From contig BFEA01000712.1 in assembly GCA_003427395.1 (NCBI GenBank), positions 380,430 through 413,076 of the forward strand: a DNA stretch of 32,647 bases, read 5' to 3'. Position 1 is the stretch's first letter. Each line of letters starts with the position of its first letter. The translations under genes and the position numbers were made by a program. Below the pieces are notes generated by a model. That model was not told where the DNA came from. It did no database searches and saw only the letters and a list, made by a program, of their open reading frames with translations. Shown here in pieces: positions 9,413-18,400 of the stretch. The stretch is from Chara braunii. Its lineage: Eukaryota > Streptophyta > Charophyceae > Charales > Characeae.

Positions 9413-9735
9413 TGGGCGAGATAGGTCTATAGTCTTTCAGATCCTCTTTCTCACCTTTGTTGTGGAGTAATGATATTACACTTAGATTTTAGCCTAGTCC
9501 TCCTCGGTCTCTGCTGTCATTAAAAAAATTGAGAAGATCCCTACCTAATGTGGGCCAGAAGCGGACCCAAAATTCTTTCGATAGTCCATCGATGCCTGGG
9601 GCTTTATCGTTGCCCATTTGAGTGAGGGTTGTATGTAGTTCTCCCATAGAGAGTTGTCTGTCCAATGAGAGTGGTCTCCCATTTGAGTCAGGGCTGTGTA
9701 GTTCTCCCATTTGAGTCAAGGCTGTGTAGTTCTCC
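9413..9735 (-). pseudogene. LINE ORF2: RT N-terminal part
   Basis: The minus strand encodes MGELHTTLTQMGNDKAPGID, GLSKEFWVRFWPTLGRDLL, a stop (TAA near 9488), then VISLLHNKGEKEDLKDYRPIS. This is the N-terminal RT region of an L1-type LINE: N-x-K-A-P-G-x-D-G-L, F-Y/W-x-x-F-W, and V-x-L-L-x-K-G-(x)n-D-Y-R-P-I-S. It is the upstream neighbour of the piece at 8898-8985. Confidence 0.85.
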
Positions 9736-9752
9736 CATTTGAGTCAGGGCTG
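9675..9752. repeat. 28-bp tandem repeat in LINE
   Basis: About 2.8 copies of TCTCCCATTTGAGTCAGGGC plus TGTGTAGT, starting at 9675, 9703 and 9731 (period exactly 28). A diverged copy lies near 9612-9645 in the LINE frame itself, so the array probably grew by slippage or unequal exchange of LINE sequence. Confidence 0.9.
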
Positions 9753-10609
9753 ATTCTTTTTGAAAAATCCAAATTGCAAACAATTGAATACAATTTACGT
9801 ACATTATATTCGACTGTACGTTCAATTCGGGGAAAAAAAGTGATTTCTGAAAACCCGATTTCCAGAGGTAATTTGAGAAAACGTATGTACGTTTTTTTTT
9901 GGGTGGAGAAGGTAGTGCTCTCTCTGCTAACGTGACAACAGTTGTAGCGACAGCGTCCTGCACCCTGTTGCAGCCTCTCTCCTAGGCCTCCTCTCGTCCC
10001 CTGGACAAGGTTCGATCATCTTCCTCACCACTACTTCCCTCGCCCATGCAAACTGATAATCCTTACACTAGAGCAGACTATACTCTATCCTACGGCAGTA
10101 ATTGACTGGTCGGAAATAAATAAATTTTATTTGATGCATTACGGCCGATGGCTGTAGCCGACGAGTGTGGGCAAAAATGTATCCGACTCCCTATGTCCCT
10201 ATGTTAGCATTGGAAGTGCACACTGATCTGCTCCAGTCCCTGTGTTCGTACGAGAGTTGACGCTAATCTTCTCGTTCCGACTCTATGTGGGCATGGCCAG
10301 CCTACTCTGCAATGTCCTCATGCTCCTCTTGCTCACGTGTCCTTCTCCTATCACCTCACACATACTAACAACTCATGTTCCCTCCGTGTCCCCCTACCCC
10401 CTCACATGCACACATGCAACACAAACAAACAAACACGGTGCAAACACCGCGTATACTTGTTAGGGGCCATCATCCCAGTGTCCTGGCCAGAGGCTGGACT
10501 GCATGTGTGTGGCCGGCAGCGCCGGCTACCCATTCATGACACACGACTTTTCGAACTGGTTTTGCCGCATGTTGCACTGGGAAATCGCTCACCCACTACC
10601 ACATCCTAA
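9753..10609. other. Unassigned spacer with AT-rich block
   Basis: 9753-9910 is AT-rich and carries two perfect inverted repeats: ACGTACA...TGTACGT (about 9796-9820) and AAAACGTA-TG-TACGTTTT (about 9880-9897). Both strands are open there, but I recognise no protein. 9910-10609 has mixed composition; no gene, RNA or element could be assigned. Confidence 0.4.
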
Positions 10610-11530
10610 TTTTGCGTACAGGCCCTCCGCACAACCACACGCGACTGGTCTTTCGCGGAGACCCAAACCAGATCGCCGACGCGGATGGGACATGGCACAC
10701 CGCCTGTTGGCTTGCTGCTGCATGCGGACTTGAGCCTTGTGCATGTTCGCACGGGCTTGGGTGAGCAATTCCTTGTACTTCCGGACGGATGCGGGAGAGC
10801 AAGCGGCGTCTATGTCGGCAGTTCATGGGAGGAGAAGATCAGCGAAGATACGACCTTTTTTACCACCGTGGTGCAACTCGAATGGAGTCACGCCGATCGC
10901 CAGATGCAACGAAGTGTTGTAGGCGAACTCGATGTCGGGTAGGCGGTCAACCCAATCCTTCTGATCCAGACGGATAAGCGTACGAAGCATCATTTGAGCA
11001 GTCTGATGTGCTCTCTCCGTTTGCCCGTCCATTTGTGGGTGTCGAGCCGAACTTGGTTTCATTTCGGTGTCGGACTCCTTCATGAGAGAAGTAAAAAATG
11101 CCGACATGAACGAGTGTCGTGGTCGCTAACGATGTCTTCCGGTACGTCGTGGCTGCAAATCCAACCGGTGTGCAAGAGGCGCGCAAGTTCGGGAGTCGTG
11201 GCGTAGTACTTGCAAGGGAGAAATCATGTGTATTTACTCAAGCGGTCAACGACAGTGAGGATGTCGTCGTCCCCGAGGCGGTTGTGGGGGAACGGGCCGG
11301 TGACGTCCATAGCAATAGAGAGGCTGGGTTCCTGCCGGACAGGCAATGGGCGCAACTCGCCGTAGGGATTGCGGTTGTGGGGCTTGCTTCGTTGACAAAC
11401 TCCGCAAGAGTCGCAATGCTGAGTGACATCGGTGATGACGTCGTGCCACCGAAATCATTGTCGAAGTCGTGCGATAGTTCGATTGACTTCGAAATGGCCA
11501 ACGAGTTGCGAGTCGTGATACTCGTCGAGA
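10610..11530 (-). pseudogene. Ty3/gypsy copy 2: integrase
   Basis: The minus strand carries, across frameshifts, all parts of a Ty3/gypsy integrase. The HHCC zinc domain finishes with HCDSCGVCQRSKP (about 11380-11420). The core starts at MDVTGPFP (about 11294-11310), its second Asp region is SDHDTR (about 11115-11130), and the third, catalytic-Glu region is HPQMDGQTERAHQ (about 11010-11050) followed by FAYNTSLH. After VTPFELHHG comes a C-terminal piece resembling the G-D-L-V-W-V motif near 10670. Integrase joins element DNA to the host chromosome. At least three frame changes make it inactive. I see no chromodomain. Confidence 0.85.
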
Positions 11531-12546
11531 AGGTGAGTCCAAAGACGACGGTCTCGTGGGACGCAGAGTAAGTCCTTGCCTCGCGAGTGGAGCAAGTGCC
11601 CGTCGGCAATGCGATAATTGTTGGCCGACGGGTGATTCGAAGATAGTTGTGCATATAGCGTGGCGAAATCCGGATCGGACTGGTAGCCCCGAATGAAATG
11701 CCACTGGAGTTTCTCGTCGAATGCGAAGGCATGATGTGTCATAGCGCAAAGATCGGACCTTCGCGATAGTGCATCTGCTGCGCGATTGGAGAGACCGGCG
11801 AGATGTTTCGGTGTGAAGTCAAATTGGTCGATGAAATACATCCATCGTCTAATAGTGCTGCTCACCGTATCTTGTGTCTTGTAGTAGGTCAACGGGTTCT
11901 TATCAGTGACCCATGTGAACCTACGACGCCCAAGGAGGAAGTCCCACCATCGTTGGAGAGCCATCACGAACGCGAGCAGCTCCTTCTTCCTTGCATCATC
12001 AAGTGAGTTGATGGGAGGCACCTTGTGGCTGAAGTACTCCACGGGATGCCAGTCGTTGCCATCGTGTTGTTCCAAGACTGCCGAAATACCATAGTCGGAG
12101 GCGTCGGTTGTCACTCTTCTTGGCAAGGTGGGGTCGTAGATGCTAAGGGCGGGTGCCATGAGCATGGTCGTCTCTTGGAATGACTGGCGCGCTTCGTCGT
12201 CGAATATGAATGGCACCTTTGGCGATTGTAATCTCGTCAATGGTGCAGAAGTCCTTGAGTAACCGGTGACGAAGCGTTGGTAGTAGCTTGCCAACCCCAT
12301 GAATGAGTGAACGTCCATGGTGTTGGTGGGCTTGGGCCATACGCGGATGGCCTCAATCTTGTCTGTGAGCGAACTGATGCCTTGCGGTGTCACATAATGG
12401 CCCAAGTATTCGAGCTCCTGCCGCGCGAATTCACATTTGTCTCGATTGGCTTTGTAGTAGCCACTCCAAAACGGTGCGCAGGTGCTCCACATGCTCGTCC
12501 AAACTCCGACTGTACACCAAAATATCGTCGAGGTAGATGAGTACAA
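11455..12546 (-). CDS. Ty3/gypsy copy 2: RT connection, RNase H, integrase start
   Basis: A long open minus-strand frame (363 residues). Residues about 30-75 are the end of RT (KCEFARQELEYLGHYVTPQG, FMGLASYYQRFV). RNase H follows, with its acidic residues in context: TTDASDYGISAVL, RKKELLAFVMAL, TDKNPLTYY and NRAADALSR. The frame ends in the integrase zinc-domain start EYHDSQLVGHFEVNRT. RNase H removes the RNA strand of the cDNA hybrid. The four acidic residues look intact, but the first 25 residues are out of frame relative to the RT core and the frame breaks inside integrase, so this is a relic. Confidence 0.88.
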   Translation of the reverse strand: MYSSTSTIFWCTVGVWTSMWSTCAPFWSGYYKANRDKCEFARQELEYLGHYVTPQGISSLTDKIEAIRVWPKPTNTMDVHSFMGLASYYQRFVTGYSRTSAPLTRLQSPKVPFIFDDEARQSFQETTMLMAPALSIYDPTLPRRVTTDASDYGISAVLEQHDGNDWHPVEYFSHKVPPINSLDDARKKELLAFVMALQRWWDFLLGRRRFTWVTDKNPLTYYKTQDTVSSTIRRWMYFIDQFDFTPKHLAGLSNRAADALSRRSDLCAMTHHAFAFDEKLQWHFIRGYQSDPDFATLYAQLSSNHPSANNYRIADGHLLHSRGKDLLCVPRDRRLWTHLLDEYHDSQLVGHFEVNRTIARLRQ

Positions 12547-12772
12547 ATTTGTCCAGCATGTGTCGGAAACCCGTCGTTATAGCCACTTGGAACGTGGTCG
12601 GGGCATTCGTAAGGCCAAAAGGCATAACCAGGCATTCAAAATGCCCATATCGCGCCTCGAACGCAGTCTTGTAGCGGTCCTCCCGCCGGATTTCGAGTGA
12701 TATCCCAATTTGAGGTAAAGTTTGGAGAAAAATTTTGCGCCGCCCACCCGTTCGAGAAGGTCGTCGATGCAC
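12431..12772 (-). pseudogene. Ty3/gypsy copy 2: RT catalytic core
   Basis: The minus-strand frame shows RYGHFECLVMPFGLTNAPTT and VLIYLDDILVYSRS. The Y-L-D-D pair of catalytic aspartates is intact. The frame differs both from the upstream PR-RT frame (12577-14358) and from the downstream RNase H frame, so two indels flank the core. Confidence 0.85.
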
Positions 12773-14117
12773 GGAAGAGGACCGGCGTTCTTGACGGTGT
12801 GCGCGTTGAGCTTAAGATAATCGATGCACAACCGCAAGTCCTTGGTCTTCTTCCAGATGAAGAGAACGGGAGCGTCGTATGGCGAAGAGCTAGGCCGAAT
12901 CTGGTCTTTCTCAAGAAGGTCGTCGAGTTGTGCCCGTAGCACACTTAACTCTTCCTCGCTCATGCTGTAGATGCAACCACACAGAGGTACGGCCTCTAGG
13001 ATGATCCCGTGGCGGATTGGCCAATCCGGTACTACTCCGTGCGGGGCTTCGAAAACGTCACCGTAGACGTCTAGCAGCTCGGTGATGCGTTTGTCCATTG
13101 ATGCGTCCGTCGATGGAATGTCATGGGGAGGGAGGGCATGGAGAAAACACTCACCCATCTCCTCGATGTCGTCCCGTGTGATGGAAGCTCGAATGCTCGC
13201 AGCGAACACCACATGACAACTGATCGAAGGGTGAGGTGAAGGCACCGTGCATGGGACAAGTACTCCGTTCCGATCACGAATGTGAACGGTGCGGCGGTAG
13301 AAGTTCACCGGGTGATCCTCGCTTTTCAGCCATGACATGCCCAAAATCATGTCGAACTTGGTGTCCAAAATGTCGAAGGACACGGCCTCACTTGCATGCG
13401 GGGCGAGGTACACGAGGACGGAATCAATGCACCGGTCGATTGACTTGTGCGTGTGACCGTTGGCTAACGTGACTTGCGTGGGCTGCGACTTCCTCCGAAC
13501 ACGTGGCCCCAGGCCAGCGCGTACCAGAAAATCCTGGCTCATATATTTGCGAGTAGCTCCGCAATTGATCAAAGCGCTGCAGGTCGCTTCTCCGATCTGA
13601 ATGCGTATGTACATCAACGGTGTGTCGTTGGTGTCGTACCGTTGTGTCTTGAACTCGCGGTCGATCTTTGCAACGTAGTCGTGAAGGTCAACAACCTCTA
13701 CTCCGGCGTCCATCAATGGAGCTGGTACTGCAGTGTGCAAGTGATCCCGCAATTGTGCCATGAACACGTTGCAATGCGGTTTCGGCAATCGACCGGTCGA
13801 GGGAAGGGGCATCCATTGGAAGTCCGCGAACGTGAACGTGTCGAGTTTCTCAAGTCTTGACCACGACTTTGAATCCCCGGCGAAGGTTGGCGGCGAAGCT
13901 TCCGAATCGGTCGTCGATGGTGATGAAACCGTGCATGCGGTGGAGTCTTGCACGTGGAGTGGCTGGTCCAACGGTGGGACCAAGTGGACAGCGTAATCCT
14001 CGTAAGTGAACCGAGGACTTGCGACATCCGCATTCTTCCCTGATGTGTAGGAGGCCGCTAGCAAGACGACTGAATCTGGCGGAGTGAGAGGTGGAGTCGC
14101 CTCACCTCCCGCGCAGC
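12577..14117 (-). CDS. Ty3/gypsy copy 2: protease and RT N-terminus
   Basis: The longest open frame of the window (the open stretch reaches 14358, 593 codons, but its upstream part overlaps gag in another frame). Protease: IRIQIGEATCSALINCGATR, with DMILGMSWL downstream. The catalytic D-S/T-G-A is N-C-G-A, so the essential Asp (residue 265) is Asn and the protease cannot work. RT: YSMSEEELSVLRAQLDDLLE, DQIRPSSSPYDAPVLF, CIDYLKLN, then FSKLYLKLGYH, where motif A should be F-S-K-x-D-L; the first RT catalytic Asp (residue 548) is Tyr. A frameshift follows. Two independent active-site losses in an otherwise open frame suggest point-mutation decay, with stops not yet accumulated. Confidence 0.85.
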
Positions 14118-14397
14118 TCAGTTTCCCGAGCTGGTTCGAGGTTGAACATCCTCCTTGCCTTGATCTTGGCATTGGGAGGTCTTGTGCTTGGTGTTGTTGC
14201 ACCAATAGCAGCAGCTGTATCGGCTGCGGTACTTGTATTTGGCCTCGATCAAGCTGAACTTGACCCATGGTACCGGCTGTCCATTTCCGGTCGGCGATGC
14301 TATTTTCGCCTTCCCTTTTCCACGGGAGTTTGTTGCTTCGCGGCTTGATGGCGGCCACCCGATCTCCCTCACGTGATGCTGGGGTGGCGGTCGGAGT
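14118..14397 (-). pseudogene. Ty3/gypsy copy 2: Gag C-terminus with CCHC knuckle
   Basis: The minus-strand frame includes CYWCNNTKHKTSQC (14169-14210), a perfect C-x2-C-x4-H-x4-C knuckle, after a basic stretch SRGKGKAKIA. It overlaps the pol open frame, which lies in the -1 register, so gag-pol of this lineage may use programmed -1 frameshifting; with a decayed copy this is only suggestive. Upstream gag is missing, because element E copy A begins at 14398. Confidence 0.8.
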
Positions 14398-14401
14398 CGT
14401 A

Positions 14402-14427
14402 CCAAATACCCTTACAAGGGTATTTGG
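14402..14427. repeat. Terminal palindrome of E copy A
   Basis: CCAAATACCCTT-AC-AAGGGTATTTGG is a perfect 12-bp inverted repeat with a 2-base centre. The same palindrome, with one mismatch, stands at the matching end of copy C (about 28708-28733, minus strand), while copy B keeps only a remnant of the right arm (TTTGGTGTG near 16693). Confidence 0.9.
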
Positions 14428-14873
14428 CGTGATTTCTGCGAGTCATACTAGTGCAGCCTCGTCGCTCGTACGGGAGGAAGTTTAGGCCCTGGCCGGGGTG
14501 AGCGGCATGCACGGGGGATTGAGGGCGACAACCCTGTGCAGCCTGGGCGTGCGAGGCGTCGCGGGCCACCAGGACGCACGACATTCACTCTTATTTTCAA
14601 TATTTATTTATTCTATTGTTTTTTTTTATATTTCTTTACCTCGGTAATCGGTTCTGAGGCCGACGCCGAGGCACGGTGGTTGAAACGGCAGGGTAGCGGA
14701 TTAAGTACTGCGCCCAAGGGAGCAGTTCGTATTCTTGCGAATTTATCTCCCCACGGTTTGGGGGAAGATTCTTCCCTAGCTTGTATACTTAGTGTTAGGA
14801 GGCTACGCTCAGGGACTAGTTGAAGGGGGAACCTTGTAGGTAAGAGACAGAGAGGGGTACGTAAGGACGAACG

Positions 14874-14975
14874 GGCTGTTCGCAGCCAAATAGAACATGG
14901 ATAGGCTGCTTGCAGCCAAATTGAGCAGAGACGGGCTGTTCGCAGCCAACCGAGCGGGAGCGGCTATTAGCGACC
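14874..14975 (+). repeat. GGCTG-TTCG-CAGCC hairpin array, 30-nt period
   Basis: GGCTG-TTCG-CAGCC at 14874-14887, GGCTG-CTTG-CAGCC at 14904-14917, GGCTG-TTCG-CAGCC at 14934-14947, and a degraded GGCTATTAGCGACC at 14962-14975. The first three are exactly 30 bases apart, with diverged spacers. TTCG and CTTG are both known stable RNA tetraloop sequences, and the stem is identical in the three. Confidence 0.85.
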
Positions 14976-15188
14976 ATTGTGAGCAGACCGAAAAGTGAAC
15001 CACAGGTGCCATCATTGCGGGGCCCTCAGGCGCTTGAAGATAACAAGGCCCTCTCCCGAGAATTGAGTCAGTCCCACTTGTGTATCTCGAGAGCCTGAAA
15101 CCCCTCATTTTATCCTTCTTACTCTAAGTCTAGTCCGGTTCTGAGAGGAAGGCGGCAGGCGGGATTGCAACCCGTAGGACCGCTGCAA

Positions 15189-15211
15189 GACTCTGTGGGG
15201 AGTCAACCCAC
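15189..15211 (+). other. Conserved H-type pseudoknot, E copy A
   Basis: GACTC-T-GTGGG-GAGTC-AA-CCCAC. GACTC pairs with GAGTC, and the intervening GTGGG pairs with the downstream CCCAC, the layout of an H-type pseudoknot with two 5-bp stems. The same arrangement is kept in copy B (19607-19629, one G-U pair) and copy C (25456-25478, minus). Confidence 0.65.
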
Positions 15212-15532
15212 CGAGGAGCTCTGTCGGAACCTAGGCGAGGTTTTGGAGGCAGGGAGTTGAAAGGTAACCATTGCTTCCCCTCTATAAACCCTGTTATAAC
15301 CCTTTACCTGTACTCCTTGATTGCGTTTTGACTGAATATATTGAGTGCATCCCTTTACGTTGACTTTCAGTTTGACTTTCAGGATACAAGCCAGACTAAG
15401 TAAAGGAATGTATGTGCAATGTTAGTTTCAATTTTGTTGTTTGACTGAAAGCAGATTGTAAAAAGGGGATGCATCTGGGGGAAGGCTGGGAGGAAGGCAG
15501 TATTGCTTTAAAGTTTGACTGGGTCATTAAGG

Positions 15533-16380
15533 CTGGGAAGTCCCCATAAGTTTGGGGAGACCCAGTGCTGTGTTTATTTCTGATTGCTCCGGAGGTTGGG
15601 AAGTCCCCATAAGTTTTGGGGAGACCCGGTGCTGTGGAATTGCATGGAGAGTCAGGCCATTCTATAAGTTTAGGTGGCTTGGTTGCTCTGACTTGTGAGG
15701 GTTAACTGTGATTGACTTTTCAGGAGCCAAGCACATTCTGTAAGTTCAGGTGGTTTGGTTGCGTTGTTTACTTGGGCTTTCTCAATTTCTTTGGTTCTGA
15801 ACAAGGAGGCCTGAGCCATTCTATAAGTTTAGGTGGTTCAGCTTCTTCCTGCTTTTATTCTGAGGGAGTAACTTTGGCAGAGAGTCGGCTATTCCATAAG
15901 TTTTGGTGGCTTCGACTCCATGCCACGCACGGATTGGATCAGAGAGGAACGAACCAGGCAAAGAGTCAGGCTGTTCTATAAGTTTAGGTAGTCTGGCCCA
16001 ATGCCTCGCACTTGCTGGAACCCAAAGGTTATAATTTGGCTATACTTTATTACTATCTTATCTAAGAACAGGCTAGTCAGACTATTCTATAAGTTTAGGT
16101 AGTCTGACTATAGCTTATCACAATCTGAAGAGAGTATAACTAAGAGTATAACTGAGGGTAACTTGGGCCGACTGAGCATTGTTTCTAAGACGAATGGCTC
16201 AGTCCTACGTCCGCTTTGAAGGTCAAGTTCAGAGAGATATATCCAACCTGGCTATTAAACAGTTCAGGGCGACTAGAGGGGCCTAGTCATATGCCCAAAG
16301 AAGAGAGAAGTAGTTGTGCCCTCTGTTCTGTGTATACTCAATGGCTGGGTCAGGCATGTCCCATAAGTTTGGGTGGCCTG
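15533..16380 (+). repeat. TAAGTT hairpin array, E copy A (9 units)
   Basis: Nine hairpins: 15533-15565, 15596-15629, 15653-15681, 15727-15758, 15811-15841, 15882-15918, 15967-15995, 16074-16110 and 16351-16380. Each has the loop TAAGTT (TAAGTTT context), an inner stem such as CCCA/TGGG or TCTA/TAGG, and an outer stem that differs by unit: CTGGG/CCCAG, CTGAGCCA/TGGTTCAG, TAGTCAGACTA/TAGTCTGACTA (11 bp, perfect), CAGGC/GCCTG. Spacing is irregular (about 60-110, once about 270), so this is not a simple satellite. Confidence 0.85.
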
Positions 16381-17040
16381 GCTTTATGCCCTATGTAAGC
16401 TGGGTATAAAGGGATAAATCATTGAAAGACTATGAACTATTGTTTGATAAATCTGACTTTGGGGATGGTGAGAGTACTTGATAAATCTGACTTTGGGGAT
16501 GGTGAGAGTACTTACCTTTGTGGTTTGGCCTGCATGTGACTGAGTGAGGCTACTACTTAGTTTGAGTTTCAGTTTGATAGGTAGTTGCTTTAGTTGCTCG
16601 CCACGTTCTAGAGCCATAGGAGTTAGTTTCAATTCCTGTATTTTTTTAGCTAAGTTTATTTTTACTTAGGTCAAATTCTGCATTTTTTGGGATTTGGTGT
16701 GTTTTTTGCAAGTTAAACCAGTGCAGCCTCGCTCGTTCGACGACGAGCACGCAAGAGAAAGCTTAGGTCCTTGTCTGGGTGAGCGGTGCGCACGGGATAT
16801 TGACGGCGAGGCCCAACGATGCGCAGCCTGGGTGTGCGCGGCGTCGCAGACCAGCGGGACGCACGACATTCATTTTTCGGTTTTATTATTGATTTTTATT
16901 TGTTTTTATTGTTTCTACCTTAGTAATCGGTTTTGTTGTCGTCGTCGGACACGGGTGGCCGTCGCGGCAGACGGGGACTTTGGGTGCGCGCCTTGTTTGG
17001 CGGGTCCGCGGGTTCGGGATGTCGGTGAAAAGTCCTCTAT

Positions 17041-17066
17041 CACGCCATTGCTAAAAACATGGCGTG
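17041..17066 (+). other. 8-bp hairpin in E copy B
   Basis: CACGCCAT...ATGGCGTG, a perfect 8-bp stem with a 10-base A-rich loop. Another short stem, AGTGT...ACACT, lies at about 17078-17093. Confidence 0.6.
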
Positions 17067-17243
17067 GTCAGGGCATGAGTGTGTAATTACACTTGAGGCA
17101 AAAGGGGTCGGTAATGCTGAACGTATATGACCTACGCTTCGGGTCCGGTGAGGTCGCGTGGGGGTGTGTTGTACTCACGGGATTGCCTGAAATGCGATTA
17201 CAGGCCGTTTCCGTGACGGTGTCGGGGATTACCCCTCACTAGT

Positions 17244-17263
17244 ACTACGGGGAACCCCGTAGT
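17244..17263 (+). other. Perfect palindromic hairpin in E copy B
   Basis: ACTACGGGG-AA-CCCCGTAGT: 9-bp perfect stem, 2-base centre. Copy C has GGAGTGTT-GT-AACACTCC (27820-27837) at the comparable place, a different sequence with the same design. Confidence 0.75.
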
Positions 17264-17312
17264 CATCACATCAGTGCCTAAGCCTCTAACGAGAGGGAAA
17301 TGGGGGAGCTGC

Positions 17313-17375
17313 GCCCACCAGCAGGTGCGATACCTGCTGCAGCAGGTGGGCGATACCGGCCAGGTGCCAGCCGGT
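17313..17375 (+). other. Nested inverted repeats in E copy B
   Basis: GCCCACC (17313-17319) pairs with GGTGGGC (17345-17351) and encloses AGCAGGT...ACCTGCT (17320-17338). Immediately after comes ACCGGC (17355-17360) with GCCGGT (17370-17375). The word GCGATACC occurs at each junction. Confidence 0.7.
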
Positions 17376-17869
17376 GATATCAGGACCGGACTTCTCCCAT
17401 GGGCCAGTCCTTGTGCCTCCCCTCTGGTCCCCTCCCCCTATGAGCATCGAGGTAGTCTCTGCTCAATGCCACTCGGGGAGGACCACAGGCATATCTCTGG
17501 GTAGCAGACGTGGGTCTGACCGAACAGCGCCAAGCAGCATCGGGCAGGGCAAATAGCGCAGCGGGCGACAAGTACCGGCAAGGAGCAACGGGCGGCTGCA
17601 GAGGTGGAGAGAGGCAGCAAGCCACTGAAATACTGCAGCAGCATAGAGAGGAGAGAGCTGCCTGAAGAGTGGCAGGGCATTAAGGAGAAGTACGGGCAGC
17701 GGGGAGGAGACTGCGCAGGAAGGCAGGAGAGCGGGCGCAGACGGAGACAGAGGAGGGGAAGAAAATAAAAGAAAAGAACCCGGACGCAGGCTGCGCCAAG
17801 TGCATCCGACGTTAAAAGGGTGAAGGAAGAACTGAGATAGCGGAGAAAGGAGTCGGGCGCAGTCAAGGA

Positions 17870-18400
17870 AACATAACTCTCTCGTTCCTGAGCGGAATCG
17901 AGAGAGGAAAAAGGCGGTTCTGGGGTTTTGAGGGACGACGAGTTAGGATATGAATTTAGTTTTTGAGTTAGATTAGTAGATAAGGGGGTAGAAGAGAAAT
18001 GGGTTGCGCCGAGTTATCGAGGAGAGACGAACGAAGAAAGAGGGAAAAGACATACCGAAGTCGATTGTGAATGGGATCGAGGAAGCAAAAAGGTCATTTC
18101 ATCGTTTTGAGGCCGGGCGAATCTACTGGTAAGGTTAGTTTTGGCAATCGATTAGTGGAATAGGAGGTTAGGAGAAAAAGAGCCGCGCGGGAGATCGCAG
18201 AAGCGAAGAAGAAGGAATTGGAAAAATACATATCTCGCCCGTTTGGGGACGAAATCGGGCGAGGGAGGATGCTGAACGGGGGTTTTGCAGCGCTGCGAGT
18301 CTAATGGCTATGTTAGTTTTGCCTACGGATTAGCGGTTTGCCTGGGGTCGACAATACAGGCTGCGCCTAAGAGCTAGAGTTGAGTATGACAATGTGTCTG
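17870..18400 (+). repeat. ~178-bp tandem repeat with one hairpin per unit, E copy B
   Basis: Three diverged units anchored by ACATA at 17871, 18050 and 18228 (periods 179 and 178). They share a hairpin, GGGTTTTG- or GTTTTGAGG-like sequence, TTAGTTTT, GATTAGTGG or GATTAGTAG, and a GA-rich tail. The hairpin sits at the same place in each unit with different arms: CTCTCTCG/CGAGAGAG (17877-17906), a weaker TCGAT/ATCGA (18061-18080), and CTCGCCCG/CGGGCGAG (18234-18263). Copy C carries the same repeat at 27200-27562 on the minus strand. Confidence 0.75.

Larger units (their letters stand above)
14398..16690 (+). mobile_element. Element E copy A (structured non-coding repeat)
   Basis: First of three copies of a non-coding repeat. 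It starts at the boundary with gypsy copy 2 gag in a perfect palindrome (14402-14427) and continues with a GC-rich segment shared with copies B and C (GTGCAGCC...GTGAGCGG...GACGCACGACATTC, 14450-14590). A T/A-rich run and an ATCGGTT...GAGGCCGAC segment (14640-14670) follow, then a private 30-nt hairpin array (14874-14975). The shared start GCGGGGCCCTCAGGCG lies near 15018, then the pseudoknot (15189-15211) and nine TAAGTT hairpins (15533-16380). It ends at a shared AGCTAAGTTTATTTTTACTTAGGTC tract near 16650-16690, where copy B begins. Compared with B and C it lacks the 178-bp hairpin repeats. No open frame makes sense. Confidence 0.75.

Noticed and set aside
9760-9910. AT-rich block between LINE and gypsy copy 2 as a further mitochondrial insert
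   Set aside because: Composition and open frames fit, but I could not match the peptides to any mitochondrial protein.
15533-16380. TAAGTT array as a CRISPR array or tRNA cluster
   Set aside because: Spacing is irregular, no identical full repeats or uniform spacers, no cas-like genes, and units do not form tRNA cloverleaves; the context is eukaryotic repeat DNA.
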